Origin: Lunularia cruciata
Taxonomy: Eukaryota; Streptophyta; Marchantiopsida; Lunulariales; Lunulariaceae
NCBI GenBank assembly: GCA_948567375.1
Contig: OX419755.1
Location: forward strand, 28,959,001-29,023,000
Direction of reading: 5' to 3'
Length of the DNA stretch: 64,000 nt
Shown here piece after piece: positions 45,029 to 56,913 of the stretch; positions within the stretch are counted from its first letter, which is position 1; each line of letters starts with the position of its first letter. A model generated the notes under the pieces. The model searched no databases. It saw only the letters and a list, made by a program, of their open reading frames with translations, and was not told where the DNA came from. The translations under genes and the position numbers were made by a program.

Positions 45029-47243
45029 CTCATAGGAGCAAGTGTCACCTACAATACCCCAGCCATTGTGCATCATCCTATTGTCAACTCCTTAGAGAAT
45101 GGCTCTTGATTCCTCAATATGAGCTACCAGACTTTCTTCTCATTCCTTACTACAATTTGTCAATGAGCAAGTCAAATTCCTTTGATACTCTCTTCCCACC
45201 AATTTTCACACACTCCTTAGTTATTTTTGAAAATCCCATTTCCTCAATTTTCCTTATGTTAACCACTACTTGCAAAGGGAGATGTGCTTTCTTCCTATGC
45301 ATTTGAATTGCTATTCTTCTCTTGATACTCTCCTTTGATATGCCTCTGGGTGGTATAATCAAAGAACTATCTTTCTCTGGCCACTCTCTCTCCTTCATTG
45401 ACTTCCAATCGTCTTTCTTGGCTCTTCCCATGCAACCAAATTGAAGTTTCACATTAACTTTGGCTCTCAAGTATGCCAATTTCTGCCACCATTGCCTCAT
45501 TGGTGTCTTTTTGTATTCCATACCATTTTAAAGATCCAATTCCTCTTATATATACAAGGTGATCTTGATATATCAACCATTTATATGGTCAAATTTTTGC
45601 AATAGGATCTAATGTGTTCTTGAGTATTGGGTTCTGGTTGATATCCAAGTACAATTTGACTCTAGTATGTGGTCACTTTCAAAACCAAGACCTACAATCC
45701 TATAAAAAGCCAATTCCTACTTGGCTTATTCAAATCCCACTAAGGCTCAAGATTAACTAAGGTTACCAATTACATCTTAATTCTAACATAATGTCAAAGA
45801 GCTAATAATTAACTACTTTAATGCTTTAATTGGTGAAAAATTGTCCTATGTACTTCCTACCACTATCTTCTACCTTGTCCAAATCAAAGGTGCAATAGTC
45901 TCCAATGAGATTCATCCAATTCTATGGATTGCCTTATAGAGTAGCACTTTTTAAATATTTTTCTCATCTAATTTCTTGGGCTAGCACAATTGAGCTGAAA
46001 TTCTAATTCAAAAATAAGAAAGTGAGTTTGAGTTTCTTTAATAACTCACTATGTGCTGCAATTTCCTACTTCTTGAAAGTAGATACTTGTAAATTTAGAG
46101 TACTAGTCAGATTCCTATCCCTCATTGCCATTATAATATATTCTTCTCTTGAATTCCCAACTTGCAAAACATCTTACTTTCTCTCAACTTGTTTCATGCA
46201 AAATCCTTCTCTAATACAATTTTTGCTTTCCTCAACTCCCAAATTACTTGTGTTGCAATTTCTTTGTAATCCAAAATTGATAGCTTATATCCTACACTTG
46301 TTTTTATATGGCAATTTCATTTCTTCAGTCATTCTTTAGTAAAATTCTTTCATGTATGAGTTTCTTGGCAGTTCTTTGAGCGGCATGTAATAGAATTCCA
46401 AATGTGGTGCTTTAAGTTTCACATAGTCACCATTAATTCTTTGTCTATGGTGGTGGTATCTTCATATAGTGGAGATTCTTTGTCTTTGGCACCCACTTCC
46501 TTCTTTGAGGTACTTGTTTTTGGTGCACACTATCATTTGTACTCCAAAGATTTTTCTCTCTAATTATGTATAAAAAATAAAAGTCCAAATAGGACAAGAA
46601 CTATTGTTTGTAATTTCCTATCCAAAAGTGATAGAAAGTCAAATTTGAAAATTCTCAAAAACTCCCAATACTACCTTTGGACTCTTCCACAACTTCTACA
46701 CTCCTTTTATGCTTGCAAGTTGAGAGAAAGTTGGGAGCTTGTTACAAACTTCTTCTTCTTGTCTTTCTTAATTTGCAACACAAATTTTCTTGTTTGTAAG
46801 TACTTTGCATCTACCATTTGCATTTGCTCTTTGCCTTTGGAGTTGGCTAGAAAATAGGCCAAAGGCACCTTGTGTCCTTGGAATTTCACTTTTTCTTTAT
46901 CTAATAATAAGCTCATTCCAATGTAGAAACATATCATGAAGTGCATGAGATAATGTGGTCCTAAACCCTCAAAGATGTTGTACATCTTTTGCATATGAGT
47001 ATGAGAGATTTGACCTCAATCAATGTTTCTCCCCAAAAACATGTGCTCAAAGAAAACTACTTACCTATTTGATAAGTAAGTGATAAGTTGAGGCCAAAAT
47101 AACTTCATGAGTGTTGATACATCACACCGGATCCTTGTACTCTGCCACAACTCACCTATTGTCTAGTGTTTCTTGTTGGCAAATGCTTTGAGTAGTCAAC
47201 TCTACATCACTTTGCTTAATAGTGAAAAATCAGTTCTTAAAGG
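45029..47243 (-). pseudogene. G, diverged relative of the F ORF, main part
   Basis: The frame 46994-46707 and the sequence up to 47200 align with the central block of F: 'MFLGRNID' with 'MFAREAID', and 'PHYLMHFMICFYIGMSLL' with 'PHYFVPFAAHFYFGLSLL'. A second open stretch, 45521-45150 (123 aa, Lys/Arg-rich, 'MHRKKAHLPLQVVVNIRKIEEMGF'), is unidentified. Between them (45530-46640) frames are short and no family was recognised. The left side is cut by C at 45028. Confidence 0.5.
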
Positions 47244-48008
47244 TGTAACCTCCAGATTTTTAATACCAGTTGGTGCATGTATGCTCTATTGGGATTTCTA
47301 GTTTGGTATTGTATGTACACATTAGTTCATATATGCTCTATTGGGATACTTATTTTGGTATTGTATGTAGTTGAAGATATTGTCTATATAGAATTTAACC
47401 AAATCTTTATATTAGTCATGATTAGCTAAATTTATTCATAGCCAAGATAGAGGTGAATCTACTTTAGAGGATGGCAAAAGAGTGAGACCACTATTTTAGA
47501 TTCTATTGTATTGACTTTGTATTATCCTTAGGTGTTTTGGCTTTGAGGAAAGATTTGAGAACTCTTGGACCCATAAGCCTTTTTGATGTGGATTTCTCTA
47601 TAGTCCAAGGATAGCCCATGTGAAAGGATCCTTGACTTATTTTTTGAGTCAAGATAAGACCACATGCTTAGAGGATCATTACCATGAGTTTATATATTCC
47701 CTTGGACTTTTGAGTTTATATGACTTTTAGCCTAGTAACTTGAGTTACTCTTGTGATTGTGACTTTGGTGTGTAACTATTTCACAAGTATATAAATATGG
47801 GTGAGGAGGTACTCATCATATTTTCATCTGCAATTATTTCTTTCTTATTGAGTTCACTAATGAGCAATGGCTTGAGTCTTAGAGGTGCCTTGGAGTTTTA
47901 GCCTTGAAGGAATGTGATAGAGTTTGGATTCTTTGTCTTCTTAGTCAATGGTGTGCTCCTTTAATATCCATTAGAGGTTCATCTTGAGTGAGAGATAGAC
48001 CAGCTTAG
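47244..48008 (+). mobile_element. Old solo LTR related to the B/C family
   Basis: It starts TGTAACCTCC and ends ACCAGCTTAG, with the family's LTR sequence between ('AGTAACTTGAGTTACT', 'ACAAGTATATAAAT'). It is longer than the others because of an internal tandem copy of 'ATGCTCTATTGGGAT...GGTATTGTATGTA' (about 47278-47320 and 47329-47371). No target duplication is visible (AAAGG and ATTTC). It splits G. Confidence 0.75.
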
Positions 48009-48370
48009 ATTTCATCATATATCTTCTTCCAACACCTTCCACCATATGTCATCCAACTTTATACATTTCTCCTTAAATTCTCAAGGACCATATGCTTCAT
48101 ACTTCAAATTTCTATTGCTATAGGCCTTGATGTACATTCCAAGGAAACTCAAGTGTAATTGCTACACTATTGGATTCCTTGGTACTATCTCCCATGGGTC
48201 TATTGTGTGTGTTCTTGTAGACTACTCTCCTTACCAATTTTTCTCTAAATTCTTACTCATGTTGCTATACTATGCTTTGTTCTTGATAGGAACACTAACA
48301 CACCACAAAAGGTGCCTAGTTGTGGAATCTATAGGTAGGAGGTTTTATCTAAACCTATTATGAGTGATTA
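48009..48370 (-). pseudogene. G, N-terminal side
   Basis: The minus frame reads 'LSFLGMYIKAYSNRNLKYEAYGP' and 'KLDDIWWKVLEEDI'. It aligns with F 6165-6295 ('FSFPGFMVEIAASNC', 'WTEADWRVVL'). With the part beyond the solo LTR it restores the order seen in F, which supports one original reading frame in both. Confidence 0.5.
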
Positions 48371-50639
48371 TGCCCACTTGTAATCCATATTGTCTAAAAT
48401 TTTATACTAGTTCCCAAAATTCCTTGTTTCATTTGATGGGAAAAGTGCGGCTAATTTGCTATCACAACACACACTCCTAGCCTTTTGGCATCACACAACT
48501 CATCATAGGATTCCTTGATAGCTTTCTTAGATAGATTCAAAGGAGACACACGGTTGGCTATTACCTTCCTCATCAAGAAGTGGACTTTGGATTTTTGTAG
48601 AGATTATAGTGCATATACATATGATAGTTTAGCAATATGCTTTCATGATCTCCTTCTCATGATAAAGAATGAGAATAGATGTGGAGATATATTCCAGTGT
48701 CTATCCATTGAACCATTCATTAAATGCTTTAATGAAACACTAATTGCATTAAGGTATCTTTTAGAGGATACTCCCTAGACTACTACTATGTCATATAGAG
48801 TTATTATCACTTGAATATTTCAGCATACTATCGCTCTATATATATAGGTATTTACATTTCACATGTTCATTCATCTCTATAGTTCATTCCTCATTTTATG
48901 TATGCTCATGTCATGAGAGATAGTTGATTGCAAAGGCTATTGAGTTTATGTTTAGGAGGATTTTTTCTTACTAGAGTTTACTATAACCATGACTAGATTA
49001 GATAAGACCTATACATAATGTGAGCATCCATCTATATGATCATATTTGCAAACACTTTACTAGAATTGTAGCGATCTAGATTTGTTGTAAGTTTAGTCAT
49101 GATCTATCATAAGCCGTTCCATACTTGAGCTTCCAGCAATTTATAACATCTCCATGGCCAATTGTACCAATTATGCATTATTTTTCTCTAGAAAGCAAGG
49201 TCCAAAGTATTTTCTAATTAATTCATCGACTAGAAAAGTTCATTTGATGATGTGATCATGGAACTTTTTGTTCATTATACTATTCAATAGAAGCTTAGAT
49301 GGCAAGTGTGCATATGTACCATAGGAGGTAAATTAAAAATTTCTTATTAAAGTCATAAATACCACCCCTATTTTTGAGATGCCAAAAACTAAGTCTGTTG
49401 TGAACCATACTTTATACCTTTTGTTGCCATAGAGTTTGTATCTGCTATTTACTTCTATAGAAAGTCTCTAGCTTTTCTACCACATATGTTTGATGAGTAA
49501 TTCTGATCTTGTTTGTACTCCAAGGGTATAAGCAATAGTTTTCCCTTGTGAGTAGACACTACCTTTCTTGCAAGAATTTTTTGCCAAATGTTGCATCACT
49601 AAAAAACTCAAAAGACTTTCACCTTATGTGCACCCATCCTAAACCCATCATACTTGGATGTATTGTTATTGGCTTTTAGCACCAAAACAATAATGCATCT
49701 AGAGTTCTTAAAATGATTACAAAATTTGACCAAAGTCCATGAAGTTCAACTCCTTTTTGTTGCTATCATGCCTAAACCAAAGCATTAACACTATTACTTT
49801 GCACTTTTGTGCCAAATCCCAAGATAATCAAACATTTAAGGCTTTTTCTCTACAAGGCCTAAAATGTGTCAATGGATTGCTTTCTTTGATAGAATAGGTT
49901 ATGCATATAGTGATCCAATGTTTCCTTTGCTCTTCTTGTAAAGAATTTCATATATCAATAGCCAAGTGTAACTTTTTGATACCTTGAGTATCCAACAAAC
50001 TATCAATATATTGGTCATTTTCAAAAGATTTCCACTTTGAGATTCAAGCACAAGATCAAGATCAAAAAATTGAAAAGAAATACTTGCACATATGAAGAAA
50101 TAATAACATAGTTTTATACTTTTGATGTATATAAAAATTGGTGAAATTTATAAATTTGAACATAACTACACTAGATGTAAACTCTTTCTCAACAAATGTG
50201 AATATCTTTGAATTGTCTCTTACATGCCTCTCATCTCACTCTTTGCATACGTTGATCCTTGCCTCATGCATCCAACACTAGTCCCAATCTTGCACATTGC
50301 ACCTAAATCTTGTTACGCCCATGCACCTTGATCTTGCATCCCTCAAATTTGTGCCCTACACACCCTTGTTTGTACCCCTTGTGCACTCCAACTTCCACAA
50401 CATGCCCCTTATGTTGTTTGGGTGTTGATTCAAACATCGAACAAGTAGCTAAGGTTTCTTGATGATTTGCTGCTATAATAGATGATACTAATTGTGTTGA
50501 CCATGCATAAATCTTATGAATCCCTTGTATACCCTATCCAACCCTTTTTTAGACCATGTGGGTATACCCAAAATTGGAAAAAAATAGTAACATAACATTA
50601 CATTGGTATCACAAAACTTTGTCAATGATCAAAATTCAT
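48371..50639. other. AT-rich stretch without a recognisable gene
   Basis: A plus-strand frame at 48515-48778 (87 aa) has no family features and no supporting second copy. The rest holds short frames only. Confidence 0.4.
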
Positions 50640-51227
50640 ATATACATCACAATTGCACTACTACTTTGATTTCTTGCCATCATTTGAACTTCTAAGTACA
50701 TGAAAGGAGGATTTTTATCTATGAAAGTATAGTAATTATACTCTTTATCTCCTTGGGAGTATTTCCTACCCTTGCTAATTCTAAAATAATAAAATTTTAG
50801 TGCTTGGATTTGGCATTCTACTCTTTGAATTTCCATTTTTTGGCTTTTGACTCCATTATCTTAAAAAGTAGCATTACCTTTGCTTTGAGCTTCACTTGAA
50901 GCTTCTCTATCTTGGCTACTTTTTGAGCTTCAATCTTTGCTATTTTGGACATTTATTTGGCTTTGAGGGACTTGTTGTTCACTTTGGTATGGTTATCAAT
51001 GTCTTGCAAAATAAGTGAAACAAAAGATGTGATCTTGGAATTTGCTTCAAAAGACTTATTCCTTTAACATGATTCAACCTCTTGCATTCCTTCTTTATCT
51101 CCTTTTTGGCCTAGAATATCCTCCTTGGTTCCTATAGCTTTCACAAATAGAACATTAATATAGCAAAAGGTGATTAACTTTTCTCTTCTAGCCCATCTAT
51201 TCCATGCATAGTGTCTTTTCCCCCTTG
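50640..51227 (-). pseudogene. Reading frame I, C-terminal side (coiled-coil-like)
   Basis: The minus strand gives 'SLKAK', 'MSKIAKIEAQKVAKIEKLQVKLKAK' near 50960-50870, a Lys-rich heptad-like region. Before it comes a copy of the segment also found at 56945-57170 ('AWNRWARREKLITF'). The frame is joined to the 58097 part if E is removed. The family is unknown. Confidence 0.5.
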
Positions 51228-51232
51228 CATAT

Positions 51233-51825
51233 TGTAATGTTTAGAGGATAGAAAAAAAACCCCAAGAGAAATGCAAGAGATGAAACATAAGAGAAACACA
51301 AGGTTTAATTTCTCAAATTCTTATCTCCCAGATGAGCACTTTGACTTTATTGTAAAGTGGAGAAGGTACCTTCCAAGGGGGATACATCCTTAGATTAGAT
51401 AGATGGATAGATGACATGTTGGCAAGCTGCACCCTTAGATTAGATCCATGTGTTGGTGACAAGTCAGCTTGGGTCCCATCTGGTTGGTCAAACAAGTTTG
51501 ACCAAAAGGAATCATCTTCTAGAAGCTCAAAATGTATGGAAGTGGTACCATTAGACAGATCTCAATGAGACAAAGTGCATGGAGATTAGGCAAGACTTTT
51601 ATCCATGTGGGACAAACATATTTTTTTGAGGCCTAATTTATTGGTTTAAGCCTCCAAAATTGGCTCTAAAGTTTTCAATGTGTTTTCAACCTCTACCCTA
51701 TTAGTGGAAGTCCTCTTTTGGTGACACCTCTATCTTATCTACTTATATTATTATGTATAATATCCTAAAAATATTACCAAGCCAATTTTCACCTTTAGAT
51801 AATTTTTTTAGCTAATGGTATTATA
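51233..51825 (-). repeat. E 3' LTR
   Basis: The plus strand starts TGTAATGTTT and ends GGTATTATA. It is similar to the D LTR, with large internal gaps relative to it. Confidence 0.85.
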
Positions 51826-51999
51826 AACCTCTCCTATTTAAGATACAACATCCTCATTGTAAATTTGTTGCTAAAAAATTGCACTAACACTACGGCATTG
51901 TTCAACTTAGCTATGGGCTCCCATGTTACCTCATAAAATGTGTACTCTTTCCAATGTACAAGATCTTCCACACATGGATGGCATGTACCATAGATGTGT

Positions 52000-53800
52000 T
52001 TCTACATAATGGGTTTGACTTTGCATTCTTCTATTCCATCAATGAGTGTTGGACAAGATCTAGCTTTGTGCATGGAAGTAAGTGGGGAGGTTGGGATGCA
52101 TATCTACATAGCAAGGAAATATGGAACACTAGATAAATCTTCATGTGTGGTGGTAGCTTGAGGTAATAGGACACTGTTTTAATTTGATAAATGATGGGAA
52201 AAGGGCCAATCAAATAAGGTTTGAGCTTAAATACCTCAACCTACATAAGGTTGGTGTGGACAACCACACTTGATGCTTAATTTTTGAACTCCATGTGCCT
52301 ATGATGTGCATTTGCATATTTTTTTTGCCAATTTTGGGCTATTTACAACCTATTCTTGGCATTCTCCACAACCTATTGGATTCTAAAAACAAAATTTTTT
52401 GATAACATTGACTCTTATAGCCATTGTGCAGATCTTTACCAAGGTCAAAGGTTTAAAAGGGTGTTCTTTATACATGAGGAAGAACATTGTGACTTGTAAA
52501 TGCATTCATTGAATTGTGGTACGCAAATTCCACCAATGGAAGTAATGTGTTCCACCTTCTTGCTACTTTAAGGTGAAACCTTGGAGCATGTCTTTGATAG
52601 TGTGATTAGCCTGCTCTATTTTTCTATTGTTTTGTAGATGGTATGCCTTGGACATGGCAAGTTTTGTTTTGAAGATGCCAAAGAGTGTTCTCCAAAACAA
52701 ACTAGTCAATTGAGTGCACTGATTGGTTGCAAGCACTAAGATATGCCATTTTGAGAAAGACCATAATTAAGTACAATTGAGCTAATTGTAATGAAATCAC
52801 ATCCTTGGTTGTAGGACACACATGAATCATTTTGCTAAGTTGATATACAAAGACTAAAATGGAATCCAAAACCTAAGGCAATCTTTGGGCAATTCATAAA
52901 CTAGATCCATGTTGACTTGCTCCCAATGTTGTGTAGGAGTTGGGAGGAAGGAGACCTATGGGAGCCTGATTAGAGGTTAATTTTTTTGATAAAGTAGGTA
53001 GCTTTGAATATAATCTATCACATCATTTCTCATCTTGGACCAATAATAATGACATTTGATTGCATGTGAAGTCTTGTCCATTCCAACATGACCTACAATG
53101 GTAAAATCATGATGTTTTGCTAGAATGTTGGTTCTTAGGTCTAGAGCATCAAATATCCATAACATGCCATCACAAAAGATGAGTCCTTGGGTATTGGTTA
53201 TGTATTTGGATGATTGAGCTCTTACAATATATAGGTTAGTCTTTGTAGCAATAAGAATCCTTGGACAAAATTTTGGGTTCATCTTGACCTCTACAACTAA
53301 ATTTTTCACCATACACATCTGGGTGATTGCATCTACAAGTTGCTTCTTGCCCTCCACATATATGATTGTCATGTTGAACCATTATCTACATTTTTCCCAA
53401 CAAATTTGTTTATGGGATAAATCTTAATCTTTTTGTCTCTTGAGGTAGACTAGTGGTTTTTTGTGTACCTCCACTACAATTGCCTTCTTGCCAAGATAAT
53501 ACTTCCAATGGTTGGTTGCAAGAACAATAGCTAACTTTTTTTGGTGGTGTGATAATTATGCGCCACTAGTAGCAACTTTTGAGAGAAATATGCAATTGGG
53601 TGCCATCCATCACTCCATTCCTATTGTAGGGCTACTCCTATCCCAATGTTTGATGCATATATAGCCAACTTGATTGGATGTATGGGGTCATACCATTTCA
53701 AGATTGGTGCATGTAATGCATCTTTCAATTCTTGAAAGGCAAATTTTTGGACAATTCTCCACATCCACTTATTTCTCTTGCCAAGTAGTGCCGTTAGGGG
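52000..53800 (-). pseudogene. E integrase and RNase H remnants
   Basis: The frame 53372-52977 covers the end of RNase H ('YVEGKKQLVDAITQM') and the integrase zinc region ('GHVGMDK', 'CHYYWSKM', 'SYLLYQKN'). Further left, 'GPFPIIYQIKTVSYYLKLPPHMK' (52213-52031) matches the D integrase end. The chromodomain region (near 51840-52000) is too decayed to read. Confidence 0.75.
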
Positions 53801-53999
53801 TTGTGCAAACTTGGAGAAGTCCTTGAAAAATTGATGATAGAACTAGTCAATCCCAAGAAACTCTTGAGTTGAGTCTGATCTTTTGGAGCACCTCATTTTT
53901 ATTTTTTTTTATTTTGTTGTTGTAGATATTTTCTAAAACTTGGATACCTTCTACACTTACTCTGTGCTCCAAGTAATCTATTCAATTTTCCAAACTTGA

Positions 54000-54800
54000 A
54001 ATTTAAGACTTTGGTATATAATTAGCTCTATTGCAAAATTTGGAGGACTTCTCATAGATGTTGCTTGTGCTCTTTCATTGTCTTATTGTAGACAAAGGTG
54101 TTATCTAGGAAAATGATAATAGACTTATCCAAGTATGGAAAAAAATTATTTCATTCATCAAACTTATGAAAGTGGTTGGTGTGTTTGTGAGGCAAAAAGG
54201 CATAACTAGGTACTCAAAGTGACCAAATCTTGTTTGAAAGGTAGTTTTGTGTATGTCTTTGTCCATAATCTTATTGGTTGTAATTGCTCCATAGACTGAG
54301 TTTGGTGAAGTTTTTTGCCCAATTAAGTTGATCAAAAAGTCATCCATTTGAGGTAATGGTATTTGCTCTTCATTATTTGTTGATTTAGGCCGTGGTAGTC
54401 AATGCACATTTTTATCATACCATTTTTCTTCTTCATAAACAAGAGAAGAGTCTCATATGGTGATATGTTGGGTTGGATAAACCCTTTCTATAGCATATCC
54501 TTGATTTGAGCCTTGTGCTCCTCCAACTCATAAGGTAATAATTGATATGGAGCCTTATAGGGAGATGTCGTCCCAAGAAATATCTCAATTTTATAATCTA
54601 CTCTCCTTTTTGGTGGTAATCTTGAGGGTAAATCATCAAGAAGGGCATCTTGAAACTCATCAACCACATTTTTCAAATTCTTAGGAATTTGAAGGATTGA
54701 GTTGTGCTCTTTGTACTTCTCTTATTGGACCTATGAAACATTTATTTGACTTATTGATATTTGTTGTTCCTATGATATAGAGAGGCAATTGTTGCCTTTG
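54000..54800 (-). pseudogene. E reverse transcriptase remnant
   Basis: '[17 protein letters not shown]' (54640) and '[29 protein letters not shown]' (54235-54150) are clear RT blocks. The active site near 54105 reads FLDN, so the last catalytic Asp is lost. Confidence 0.8.
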
Positions 54801-56309
54801 GATCTTTCTTTATTTCCAAATATCTTCTATTTGCTAGTTCTTACTATTTTCCTTCTCCAATCTACCATGAGGTTGTAGTGCTCTATCCATGGCATGCCTA
54901 ATATTACATTATAACAAGCTAATTGTACCACTAGCCATTTAAATTTTTATATTCTCCTATAGAGTGCTACCTTTTTAGACAATGACTCAATAGTCTCTAT
55001 GTGACCATTAGATAACTCTACTTCATTCTAATCTTCTCTAGTTCAGTCCCCAACCTTTTGCAAGAAAGTGAGGTAAAAAATTATTTTTTGTTCCAAGGTC
55101 TATCAATATTCTCATCTGATTGCCTACTAGGACTTTGTCTATGATAATCAATTGTGCTTTTGACTTCCTCAACTTTTGCATACTTGTCTTCTTCCTCCTT
55201 CTACTTTACTCATCTCCATTGGCCAATAAGGCCACAAGGTAAATTTATTAGCAATATTTGTTTTTTAATGTGATTTTAGCATCCTCCTCTTTGATTTGTC
55301 TCTGCAAGTTATTCCAAGTTCACTTGTATAGAGGCCAAGAGTCCTATGAAGCATGGGCACAAAAATTGATGGTTATGTGTTGAAATTGATCACAATTATA
55401 ACAACATTGTTGCTGTGCTTGAGCTTCTTCTACTCATGGGACTCCATCACTCCTTTCTTTGACACATCTTGTTCTCTTTGGAGCGGTTGTGCTCCTTTTG
55501 GAAGCAAACATTGCTCAATTCTATAGGAATTGGCCCACCAAAGTGCAGTGTTTCAACCCAATAGTGTTATGTTGGGAACTCTTTCATCTCCTGCAAGCAT
55601 TCATGCTATTCCCTAAGCATACACAATGGTTTCAAATTTGATCTCCCAAAGCTTGTTTAACATCCCCTGCATTCCTTGCATCAAATCCTTCAATTATGGC
55701 TCCATGATTCATACACACAATAGATACTCAATTGATACTTCCTACTTCAAAAGAGGGTTAATATGATCACTTGGGAGAGAGAAAAAATGATTGGGAATAC
55801 CATTGGGACCTTATAGGTTATCACTTATTAATAATATTTCTCACCAAAATTGTGGATTACAAAATCCCTAAACATCAGTTTTGGTCTAACTACATGATAC
55901 ATATCTATTTGAGTGTTAAAAGGAAGAGGATTCAGTATATTCTATTGCATTATAACAAAATTTAAATCATCAAATCCCACTATCTATAAAATATCACAAT
56001 AGGTAGAATCATAGAGCTTGGTGAAGTCATTATTACATCCATGAACTCCACTCTAAAATGGTAAACAAGATATACTCTCACTTGTTTGTGTTAGATGTAC
56101 ATAATCTTGATGAGGAACATATTCAAAAAAGGAAAGTGAGGTGGAGGAAATCATCCTCTAGGAGAATCCATCACATCCTTTCTCCCAAACACCCAATGTA
56201 TTGACTGCACTACTTTTTCTCTCCTCAAAATTACTCAGTCTCAATAGCCCGTTTTCCTCTATGAGGGGTGATCTACTCACTTGGATTAAAGCACATACTC
56301 TAATACCAT

Positions 56310-56908
56310 TGTAATATTCAAGGATAAGAGAAACTCTAAGAGAAATACATGAGAAAAAGACACAAGAGAAACACAAGGTTTAATTCATCAACACTCCAAT
56401 GCCCCAAAGGAGCACTTGGACTTTATTATATAATAGAGAAGGTCCTTTCCAAAGGAGCTACATCCTTAGATTAGATACATGGATAGGTGATATATCTGCA
56501 AGGTACATCCTTAGATTGGATCCATGGGTTGGTGATATGTCAACCAAGGTCACATTTGGTTGGTCAAATAGGTTTGACTAGAGGGAATCTTTTGGGAGTC
56601 TTCTTGTTAAAAGCTTAGAATAGCATTGGAGTGGTATTGTTGGAAAGATCTTGATGACACAAAGCAAGGAGGAGAAATCAAGCCCTAATCTTTTGGGAGG
56701 GGGGAACCCTAATTTTTGAGGCCTAATTAGGCCTCCAAAATTGGCTCTGAAGTTTTAACTATGCTTTTTTACCTCTACCCTATTAGTGAAAGTACTCTTT
56801 TTGCAACACCTCTATATGATCTACTTAGAAAATTGTATATAACATCCCTAAAGATATTACTAAGCCAATTTCCACATCTAGACAATTTGTCTAGCTAATG
56901 GTATTACA
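56310..56908 (-). repeat. E 5' LTR
   Basis: The plus strand starts TGTAATATTC and ends GGTATTACA. The decayed primer site lies directly left (56297-56309). Confidence 0.85.
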
Positions 56909-56913
56909 CATAT

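Larger units (their letters stand above)
51233..56908 (-). mobile_element. Chromovirus-like element E, strongly decayed relative of D
   Basis: LTRs are 51233-51825 and 56310-56908. The target duplication CATAT is exact (51228-51232 and 56909-56913). Sequence matches D throughout on the same strand: Gag knuckle near 55380-55425, RT around 54105-54680, RNase H and integrase at 52000-53800. Both LTRs are shorter than in D (593 and 599 bp). Its primer site reads TGGTATTAGAGT, two changes from the Met type. Many frameshifts and stops. It is much older than D. Confidence 0.88.

Noticed and set aside
48515-48778. 87-residue open frame on the plus strand
   Set aside because: No recognisable motif or homologue in the window. 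Length is unremarkable for AT-rich DNA.
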